Below, one piece after another: positions 1 to 5,317 of a DNA stretch of 5,317 bases. The stretch is from an uncultured Flavobacteriales bacterium (GTDB lineage Bacteria; Bacteroidota; Bacteroidia; Flavobacteriales_D; Crocinitomicaceae). The DNA lies in NCBI GenBank assembly GCA_905479845.1, contig CAJQOB010000250.1, positions 1 to 5,317 on the forward strand. The letters run 5' to 3'. The notes below the pieces were generated by a model. It was given only the letters and a program-made list of their open reading frames with translations. It was not told where the DNA came from and searched no databases. Within the stretch, counting starts at the first letter, position 1; the number at the start of each line of letters is the position of its first letter. The position numbers and the translations under genes are program-made.

Positions 1-25
1 AGAACGGAAACGTAAAGAATAAGAT

Positions 26-880
26 ATGTTAGGATTGAAAGTAGGAGGAGTTCCTGAACATTTCAATTTACCATGGAGAATGGCAATTGAAGAAGGGAAA
101 TTCAGAGATGAAGGGATTCAGCTGCACTGGAGTGACATGGGAGGTGGAACTGGTCAAATGATTCGTGGATTGGAAAACAGCACTTTAGATGTTGCAATTT
201 TACTGACGGAAGGAGGAACACGTGCCATCCTGCAAGGTTTGGATGCGAAAATCATTCAAGTATATGTAAATACGCCGCTTCATTGGGGAATTCACGTTCC
301 TTATAAATCAGATATCCATCAAGTGAGTGATTTGGAAGGACAAACCTTTGCTATTTCCCGCCAAGGGTCAGGTTCTCATTTAATGTCTTACGTAAAAGCG
401 CATCAAGAAGGGTGGGACACAAACAATTTGAAGTTCAATGTCATCGGAGATATTTACGGTGGACTTTGGGCCTTGGAAAACAATGAAGCACAAGGCTTTT
501 TATGGGAGAAGTACACAACTCATCCGTATACAGAGCAGAAAAAATGCCGTTACATTGGAGAAGTAGTTACTCCGTGGCCGTGTTTTGTGATAGCAGTGCG
601 CAAAGAAATTTTCGACAACCACCCCGAAGAATTAGAAAAGATGTGTCAGGTGGTGAACAGGAAAGCATTGGAGTTGAAGGAAAATGAAAACGCAATCGAT
701 TTAATCAGTTGGAGGTATAACCTTCGAAGAAGTCACGTTGAAAATTGGTTGAATGAAACGGATTGGAATTACGGTGGGATCAAATACCCATTGGCGTTTG
801 AAAAAACAATTTCTTACTTGTTGAAATTAGGATTGCTTAAAGAGGAAGAAGCCGCTGATTGGCGAACAAAATTATTTTAA
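26..880 (+). CDS. Cytoplasmic substrate-binding-like protein (PBP2 fold, NMT1/THI5/SsuA-like)
   Basis: This 284-residue protein resembles type 2 periplasmic binding proteins of the NMT1/THI5/SsuA group. Recognisable segments are the first strand and helix with VPEHFNLPW (residues 9-17), a glycine-rich GGGTG turn (39-43), LTEGG (60-64), the TPLHWGIHVP hinge-like stretch (83-92), ISRQGSGSHLM (110-120), which fits a ligand-binding loop, and TPWPCFVIA (182-190). The fold begins at residue 3, so there is no signal peptide or lipobox. An in-frame stop at 20-22 rules out a longer N-terminus. The protein is therefore predicted to be cytoplasmic, unlike normal ABC-transporter binding proteins, and no permease or ATPase gene is visible. 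From memory, it resembles the Candida Ca3427-like family, which also lacks export signals; that placement is unchecked. The ligand is unknown. Its stop is one base before hemH, so the two are probably co-transcribed and perhaps translationally coupled. I am confident in the fold and not in the role. Confidence 0.85.
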   Translation: MLGLKVGGVPEHFNLPWRMAIEEGKFRDEGIQLHWSDMGGGTGQMIRGLENSTLDVAILLTEGGTRAILQGLDAKIIQVYVNTPLHWGIHVPYKSDIHQVSDLEGQTFAISRQGSGSHLMSYVKAHQEGWDTNNLKFNVIGDIYGGLWALENNEAQGFLWEKYTTHPYTEQKKCRYIGEVVTPWPCFVIAVRKEIFDNHPEELEKMCQVVNRKALELKENENAIDLISWRYNLRRSHVENWLNETDWNYGGIKYPLAFEKTISYLLKLGLLKEEEAADWRTKLF

Positions 881-881
881 G

Positions 882-1910
882 ATGAAGAAAAAACGAATCG
901 GTTTATTATTAATCCAGTTGGGGACTCCAGATAGTCCAAAGACGAAAGATGTGCGGCGTTATTTGAGTGAGTTTTTGAATGACCCTCGAGTGATTGACTT
1001 GCCTTGGCTGGGAAGAAAGTTACTCGTAAATGGAATAATCGTTCCTTTCCGAGCACCAAAATCGGCTAAGATTTACCAAGAGTTATTCGATATTTCTGAG
1101 GGAGTTTCCCCATTGATCACGCATACAGAGGCGGTTGTCGAGAAATTACAAGCTCGTTTTCCAGATGATGATTTGACGGTCCATATGGCAATGCGCTACC
1201 AGAATCCAGCAATGTACGATGTGTTGGAGGAAATGCGCAAAGAGAATTACGACCACATTGTGGTGTTGCCATTGTTTCCGCAATACGCGAGTGCATCAAC
1301 AGGGTCTGCAATTGATTTAGCAATGGACATCATCCGTAAATGGTGGGTGGTTCCTCAAGTGAGTACAATCAATCAGTTCTGGGATAACGAAGGTTACATC
1401 GATTCAATCGTCGAGCGCACAAAAGAATTCAATATACAGGATTACGATCATATTTTGTTCTCTTATCATGGCTTGCCTGATCGACATGTAGATAAAGTTT
1501 ACGAAGGTTCAGATTTATGTACTGATCAGCCATGTGAGACGGAGATTAATGACAAGAATAAATTTTGTTACAAAGCAACTTGTTTTGCAACGACGAGGTT
1601 AATTGCAGATAAACTAGGGCTGAAAGAAGAGGATTACACGGTTTGTTTCCAATCGAGATTGGATAAAAAGTGGTTGACACCATTTGCAGATAAAGTGGTG
1701 GAAGAGCAGGGTAAAGCTGGAGCAAAGAAGCTATTGGTTTTTAGTCCAGCCTTTGTTGCTGATTGTCTCGAAACCTTGATTGAGATTGGTGATGAATACC
1801 AGGAAATCTTTGAGGAGCACGGAGGAGAAAAAGTACAGCTCGTTCCAAGCTCGAATAGCCATGATCGATTCATTGACGGGTTGGAAGAGTTAGTGAGAGA
1901 CAGGATTTAG
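882..1910 (+). CDS. hemH: Ferrochelatase with internal four-cysteine [2Fe-2S]-type segment
   Basis: Ferrochelatase inserts Fe2+ into protoporphyrin IX to make protoheme, the final step of the protoporphyrin-dependent heme pathway. The 342 residues match the usual bacterial length. Family marks are LLIQLGTPDSP near the N-terminus (residues 9-19), PLFPQYASASTGSA (130-143), SYHGLP (194-199) with the metal-binding His196, FQSRLDKKWLTP (256-267) and ADCLETLIEIGDE (293-305), whose Glu297 aligns with the catalytic glutamate. Cys213, Cys218, Cys229 and Cys234 lie within 22 residues just after the catalytic His. Compared with the Escherichia coli enzyme as I remember it, this segment is an insertion carrying three extra cysteines. 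It matches the described Myxococcus xanthus class, in which four internal cysteines hold a [2Fe-2S] cluster. No transmembrane segment is evident. The ATG lies one base after the upstream stop and has no Shine-Dalgarno sequence, so expression probably depends on the upstream gene's promoter, outside or at the edge of the window. Confidence 0.97.
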   Translation: MKKKRIGLLLIQLGTPDSPKTKDVRRYLSEFLNDPRVIDLPWLGRKLLVNGIIVPFRAPKSAKIYQELFDISEGVSPLITHTEAVVEKLQARFPDDDLTVHMAMRYQNPAMYDVLEEMRKENYDHIVVLPLFPQYASASTGSAIDLAMDIIRKWWVVPQVSTINQFWDNEGYIDSIVERTKEFNIQDYDHILFSYHGLPDRHVDKVYEGSDLCTDQPCETEINDKNKFCYKATCFATTRLIADKLGLKEEDYTVCFQSRLDKKWLTPFADKVVEEQGKAGAKKLLVFSPAFVADCLETLIEIGDEYQEIFEEHGGEKVQLVPSSNSHDRFIDGLEELVRDRI

Positions 1911-1936
1911 TCTGTAAATACTGGTTTTATTCCTGC

Positions 1937-3319
1937 TTATTCAATCAAAGGATAAGGGATATACGGCTCAGGCAGTATCACATCGATTTCAGGAAATAGG
2001 AAATTGAGCTTCGTGCGCAGTGCATCTCGCTGATGAGGTTCGCCATGATTCAAAAATATCTGCTTGGGCTTCTTTCGAAATCCATTCAGCCATTCAATAA
2101 TTTCCTCTTGATCTGCATGTCCAGAGAGGCCCGTGATTGATCTAATCTGACAATTCACCTTATGATACTGTCCGAAGAATTTAATCTCTTTCGCTCCTTC
2201 CAAAATGGCCCTCCCTCGCGTTCCTACACCTTGATATCCGACAAAAAGCAAGGTGTTCTTTGGACTGTTCATGTGATTATTGAGGTAATGCAGAATTCTT
2301 CCACCTTCCAACATACCGCTTCCCGCCAAAACGATTTTCGGTTTGGAATCTTGAACCACACTTCGCGATTGCTGATAATCGGAAACGTAATGCGCAATTT
2401 CATACATCTGTTTGATTACGTAGCGCGAGTGATTGTGCAAGTCGGGATACTTATCATAGACATTGGTTGAATTGATTCCCATTGGTGAATCCAAATAAAT
2501 CGGAATCTTCGGAATTGATTCTGTCACCATTAAATCATTCAGTAAAAACATCAATTCTTGAGTTCGCTCAACTGCGAATGTCGGAATCATTAGAATCCCT
2601 CTGTTTTTATACGTTTCGAGAATCACTTCTCGAAGTTCGTGCTTGATATTCTCTTCTGAATGAAGCCGGTCACCATAGGTCGATTCAAGGATCAAAACAT
2701 CCGCGTCCTTCATCACTTTTCTTGGGTACAGCAGCATTGGATCCCTTCGTCCCAAATCTCCCGAAAACAGAATTTTGTGCTCATCTGTTTGAATTTCTAT
2801 CATTGATGCTCCCAGTATATGTCCGCTATTCTTAAAACAAAACTTCACATCGTTGTTGTGGATCACCCACTCATTGTAATCGTGTGTAATGAAAAGATCC
2901 ATTGTTCTATGCACATCCTCTATGGTGTATAATGGCTTGGCTTCTTTGTGTCTCGTATAGCTATGACGGTTTGCACGTTCGGCATCTTCTTCCTGAATTT
3001 TGGCACTATCTAGAAGAATTATATTCGTTAATTCCTTTGTTGCTTTCGTACAGTGAATAGGACCTTTATAGCCATTTCGTGTAAGAACTGGCAGGTATCC
3101 ACAATGATCCAAATGTGCATGCGTGAGCAATACTGTTTCAATTGAATCAACGGGAATCGGGAGGTTAACCCAGTTGAGTTTTCGCAGTTCTTTCAAACCT
3201 TGAAACAAACCGCAATCAATCAGTATACGTTTCCCATTATTCTCGAATAAGGTTTTGGACCCAGTAACCGTTCCTGCCGCTCCCAGAAAGGTCAAGTTGT
3301 CTTGAATGCTTGTCTTCAT
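1937..3319 (-). CDS. Metallo-beta-lactamase/beta-CASP RNA nuclease (CPSF/TTHA0252-like)
   Basis: This 460-residue protein has a full set of beta-CASP nuclease motifs. They are motif 1 aspartate (ILIDCG, Asp35), motif 2 THAHLDH (residues 66-72), motif 3 GHILGA (His167), motif 4 SGDLG (Asp188), motif A ESTYGD (Glu212), motif B SGHAD (His401) and motif C NHGEP (His425). Together these form the two-zinc active site of enzymes that cut RNA endo- or exonucleolytically. The length and motif spacing fit the bacterial YSH1/CPSF-like group (COG1236) typified by Thermus TTHA0252. It does not look like RNase J, which is longer and has an extra C-terminal domain. A cytoplasmic role in RNA processing or decay is inferred; the substrate is unknown. 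No signal peptide is present. The start ATG is the natural one, just before LTFLGAAGTVTGS. It converges on hemH with 26 bases between the stops and lies 142 bases downstream of the frameshifted hydrolase, probably with its own promoter. Confidence 0.93.
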   Translation of the reverse strand: MKTSIQDNLTFLGAAGTVTGSKTLFENNGKRILIDCGLFQGLKELRKLNWVNLPIPVDSIETVLLTHAHLDHCGYLPVLTRNGYKGPIHCTKATKELTNIILLDSAKIQEEDAERANRHSYTRHKEAKPLYTIEDVHRTMDLFITHDYNEWVIHNNDVKFCFKNSGHILGASMIEIQTDEHKILFSGDLGRRDPMLLYPRKVMKDADVLILESTYGDRLHSEENIKHELREVILETYKNRGILMIPTFAVERTQELMFLLNDLMVTESIPKIPIYLDSPMGINSTNVYDKYPDLHNHSRYVIKQMYEIAHYVSDYQQSRSVVQDSKPKIVLAGSGMLEGGRILHYLNNHMNSPKNTLLFVGYQGVGTRGRAILEGAKEIKFFGQYHKVNCQIRSITGLSGHADQEEIIEWLNGFRKKPKQIFLNHGEPHQRDALRTKLNFLFPEIDVILPEPYIPYPLIE

Positions 3320-3461
3320 TTAAAAGGATTAATCTAACCTTTAAGGTAGGTATAAATTCTCATTTTGGGAGATTCACCATGAACATTATTTGTTTTGGGT
3401 GTCCACTCAGGTGAATAGCTAATTTCTCATCGGAAAATGTCAAAAAGACGATTTTATTTCG

Positions 3462-3683
3462 CTAAGGAATCTTGAAAAAAGAAGTTGATGAAGTTGGGGT
3501 CTTTATAATGTATGCTCCACTTGGCAATGAACTGATATCGATGATCATTGATGAAGAGTTTTCCAGTCTCACACGGACATTTTGCTCCCGTCCATCGAGG
3601 TTAGAGACAGAAACACCTTCAATTTCAGGATCAGTTATAGATAAGCGGACAGTATTCATTGCGGGATTTGGGTAACAAATGAG
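3462..3683 (-). other. T9SS type A C-terminal sorting domain (part of the frameshifted gene)
   Basis: The last roughly 73 residues of the restored protein have the hallmarks of the Por/type IX secretion C-terminal domain. An ICYPNPAMNTVRLS strand comes first, then a central VSVSNLDGRE strand, then IDISSLPSGAYIIK and a short final FFKIP strand. In Bacteroidota this domain targets periplasmic cargo through the outer membrane, where it is usually removed and the cargo attached or released. Here it is out of frame with the signal peptide, so the protein as read could not be exported by this route. Confidence 0.9.
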
Positions 3684-4024
3684 CCTTTCCTCAGGTTCGA
3701 CTTCATTCAAACTGGTCTTCGGACAACTAACGGTGCACCAATTTCTATCTGCTACTTCGCATAGAATCTGATCATACGCCATCCTTTTGGTTCCAATACC
3801 ATCCCAGTTTCTTACTCCAAGCGTTCTCAAATACTCTTTGAATTCAACGTTGGTGATTCCATAGTAAAGCGCCAATTGATCAACATCTGCTTGCGACCAA
3901 TCGTTTGTTTTAAAAACCGTCAAGTACTTAATGTTATCGTAATGCGCATCCCATGCCGCAAATACTTCTTGATAGAATTGAGCTTGTAAAGCTTCAGAGC
4001 TGTTACAGATTGCACTCGATGCAT

Positions 4025-4031
4025 AGCCGCC
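4025..4031 (-). other. Apparent one-base deletion (frameshift site)
   Basis: On the minus strand the codons read GAG GCG GCT ATG. A missing G, most simply in the two-base CC run at 4027-4028 of the plus strand, would give GAG GCG GGC TAT and the protein sequence VEAGYASS. The span from 4810 to 3462 is 1349 bases, and one added base makes exactly 450 codons. This fits a single deletion, although a wrong base count in a short homopolymer would look the same. Confidence 0.85.
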
Positions 4032-4837
4032 TCAACCAAATAGATTGGGACGGATGTAGAAGGATATGCAGCAACCAAACTTCCAAAATCTCCGGCAACC
4101 ACACTTGGGTTTTCCATTTTGAAATCTGGATTGAGTGGATAGTAAGTCGTAGCGATGATATCCAAATTGGCATTTAGATTTGCGCAGAGCGGGCCTTGAA
4201 CAGGATCAAGTAATCCGTGGAACGTTAGCGTAGTTCCAATTTTTAGATCCGTCCCATGTAAATTGAAGTACAATTGCTTGGCGTAAGGTCCAACGGAATC
4301 CAAGAACACCTTAAATTCATTGTATGCGTTTACATCTGTTCCAAAATAAATGTCAGACTCATTCCCAATGTTTAATGCAGATAGCGTCACATCAGGAATA
4401 TGGGTAAAAACAGTATCCAACAAGGATTTGAATTGATTGATCAAAACAGGATCGTCCAAACTTAATCCTGATAAATCTGAGGGAACTTCAAGTACATTCG
4501 TGTTAACAGGTGCAAGTTGTAATTCAACAGCTGTTCCAGTTGCGGGGTAATACAGGTTCATAACATCAAAGAAATTCGCAATGAACCCAGGATCATAGTT
4601 GCTTTGTATCGGTTCGACAGAGTTCCATGTTGTAAACAAATGAACGGATTCCATACATGCAGCACTCGCGTTGGCAAAAGCTAAATCGTAATTGTTGTCC
4701 TCGGCCATGTCAACCTGCCAAGCCAGGGTTCGATCACCCTTCGCAAGTTGTCCCAATGCATTTGATGCCAGAATCAAAACGGTAATTGTCGATAGTAAAA
4801 TTCCTTTCATATTAACGTTCGTTTCTTGTTAGATCCT

Positions 4838-4845
4838 CAAAGTAA
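4838..4845 (-). promoter_or_regulatory. Possible promoter core of the secreted hydrolase gene
   Basis: The minus strand reads TTACTTTG, one mismatch from the Bacteroidota -7 consensus TAnnTTTG, 27 bases before the ATG at 4810. No TTG-type -33 element is visible at the expected 19-21 base spacing, so this is a weak candidate resting on position and partial match. Confidence 0.3.
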
Positions 4846-4964
4846 TCAAAAGTTACACGAACGGAAATATCCGACCAATTCGAGAATACAAAAGCCCCAA
4901 TGATATAAGTCAAGCCTAAAAGCACTCAAAATCAACACTATTTTATTATCACAAAGGAACTTCG

Positions 4965-4972
4965 TATCTTTG
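4965..4972 (+). promoter_or_regulatory. Bacteroidota-type promoter core (-7 box) of ahcY
   Basis: TATCTTTG is an exact match to the TAnnTTTG -7 consensus used by the primary sigma factor of Bacteroidota, followed by the common C. It lies 33 bases before the ahcY ATG, so the transcript leader would be only about 25-30 bases, too short for a SAH or SAM riboswitch. The -33 region (about 4940-4948) is T-rich but has no clear TTG. Confidence 0.7.
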
Positions 4973-5005
4973 CACCACGAAAAATTGAAATTATACAACA
5001 ACAAT

Positions 5006-5317
5006 ATGAGTACAACAGAAAAAGTACAGTATAAAGTAAAGGACATTAGTCTTGCTGATTGGGGAAGAAAAGAGATCAAAATTGCTGAAGCAGAAATGCC
5101 AGGTTTAATGTCTCTTCGTGAGGAGTTTGGAGCTTCTAAGCCATTGGCCGGAGCGCGTATCGCTGGATGTCTTCACATGACGATTCAAACTGCCGTGTTG
5201 ATTGAAACATTGGTAGAGCTTGGAGCAGATGTAACTTGGTCATCATGTAACATTTTCTCAACGCAAGATCAGGCAGCAGCAGCTATCGCAGCAGCTGGAG
5301 TTCCTGTTTACGCTTGG
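5006..5317 (+). CDS. ahcY: Adenosylhomocysteinase, N-terminal part (cut by window end)
   Basis: The first 104 residues of S-adenosyl-L-homocysteine hydrolase are present. This enzyme reversibly splits SAH into adenosine and homocysteine and so clears the product inhibitor of methyltransferases. ISLADWGRKEI (residues 14-24) and MPGLMSLREEF (31-41) are the typical N-terminal motifs. AGCLHMTIQTAVLIETL (53-69) carries His57 and Thr59, equivalent to human His55 and Thr57. WSSCNIFSTQDQAAAAIA (78-95) follows. The usual STQDH is STQDQ here (Gln89), a mild difference whose effect I cannot judge. The catalytic lysine/aspartate pair and the NAD domain lie beyond the window. The ATG is preceded by an A-rich, Shine-Dalgarno-free leader, normal for this phylum. 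It is transcribed divergently from the frameshifted hydrolase across a 195-base gap. Confidence 0.97.
   Translation, partial: MSTTEKVQYKVKDISLADWGRKEIKIAEAEMPGLMSLREEFGASKPLAGARIAGCLHMTIQTAVLIETLVELGADVTWSSCNIFSTQDQAAAAIAAAGVPVYAW

Larger units (their letters stand above)
3462..4810 (-). pseudogene. Frameshifted secreted TIM-barrel glycosidase-like protein with T9SS sorting domain
   Basis: Two adjacent reading frames form one broken gene. The first (4810 to about 3920) encodes a signal peptide (residues 1-20, cut near ALG-Q) and a TIM-barrel-like domain. HLFTTWNSVEP (58-68) fits an early strand. NIGNE (147-151) fits the clan GH-A acid/base, Glu151. IYLVEA (256-261) fits the strand-7 nucleophile, Glu260. 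After residue 261 this frame runs into an unrelated tail and a stop. Re-reading one G at about 4027-4028 gives VEAGYASSAICNSSEALQ and then an open frame to the TAG at 3462. The restored protein is 449 residues with no other stops. The end of the barrel (WDGIGTKRMAYDQ, 336-348) is followed by a type A T9SS C-terminal domain (about 377-449, with YPNP and IDISSLPSGAYIIK). The family resembles GH53-like hydrolases, but the substrate is not identifiable. The clean frame on both sides suggests a recent mutation or a sequencing error. No typical slippery heptamer is present. Confidence 0.88.

Noticed and set aside
1..22. Possible tail of an upstream gene: positions 2-22 read ERKRKE then stop, three bases before the next ATG.
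   Set aside because: Six codons are too few to recognise, and all three frames close in this stretch, so no frame can be chosen.
2162..2470. Open frame of 102 codons on the plus strand inside the beta-CASP gene.
   Set aside because: It lies wholly antisense to a well-conserved gene and has no recognisable protein features.
3337..3347. Small inverted repeat ACCTT-T-AAGGT 18 bases upstream of the beta-CASP gene start, a possible operator.
   Set aside because: Five-base arms occur often by chance in AT-rich spacers, and no second copy or promoter match supports it.
3425..3461. Possible terminator after the frameshifted hydrolase (ATCG...CGAT with a GTC-AAAAA-GAC core).
   Set aside because: Pairing is short and interrupted, and the stem is AT-rich, so it is not a convincing intrinsic terminator.
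4023..4033. Programmed ribosomal frameshifting at the split of the hydrolase gene.
   Set aside because: The site lacks an X-XXY-YYZ slippery heptamer and I see no strong downstream stem, and a secreted hydrolase has no known reason for it. Mutation or sequence error is simpler.
4862..4873. CGGA-AATA-TCCG hairpin in the spacer between the hydrolase gene and ahcY.
   Set aside because: It is a four-base stem only, with no repeat elsewhere and no relation to either promoter candidate.
4846..5079. Open frame of 77 codons on the minus strand over the ahcY promoter and start.
   Set aside because: It overlaps the certain ahcY start and promoter and looks like a chance frame in AT-rich sequence.

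Overview
The window looks like a chromosomal segment of a member of the Bacteroidota, probably the order Flavobacteriales; a Fluviicola/Crocinitomicaceae-like source is a guess. Three things point there: a secreted protein with a type IX secretion (T9SS) C-terminal sorting domain, a TAnnTTTG-type promoter core upstream of ahcY, and starts without Shine-Dalgarno sequences. No RNA genes, mobile elements, CRISPR arrays or long repeats were found. Genes are closely packed and the longest gap is 195 bases.

Left part (26-1910, + strand): a two-gene unit. The first gene encodes a periplasmic-binding-protein-fold protein with no signal peptide. One base after its stop comes hemH, ferrochelatase, the last step of protoporphyrin-dependent heme synthesis. 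This HemH carries four cysteines in a 22-residue internal segment, the arrangement of the Myxococcus-type [2Fe-2S] ferrochelatases.

Middle (1937-3319, - strand): a complete metallo-beta-lactamase/beta-CASP protein of the RNA-nuclease type (CPSF/TTHA0252-like), converging on hemH with only 26 bases between the stops.

Right part (3462-4810, - strand): a secreted TIM-barrel, glycosidase-like protein with signal peptide and T9SS sorting domain. It is split by one apparent single-base deletion at about 4027-4028, directly after the predicted nucleophile. Restoring one base gives one uninterrupted 449-residue protein, so this is either a recent pseudogene or a sequence error. Divergently transcribed from it is the start of ahcY (5006 to the window end), S-adenosylhomocysteine hydrolase, with a good promoter core upstream.

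Apart from the substrate-binding protein/hemH pair, the genes look like unrelated housekeeping or secreted functions. I do not see a convincing undescribed multi-gene system. The best leads are the signal-less binding protein tied to heme synthesis and the frameshifted T9SS hydrolase.
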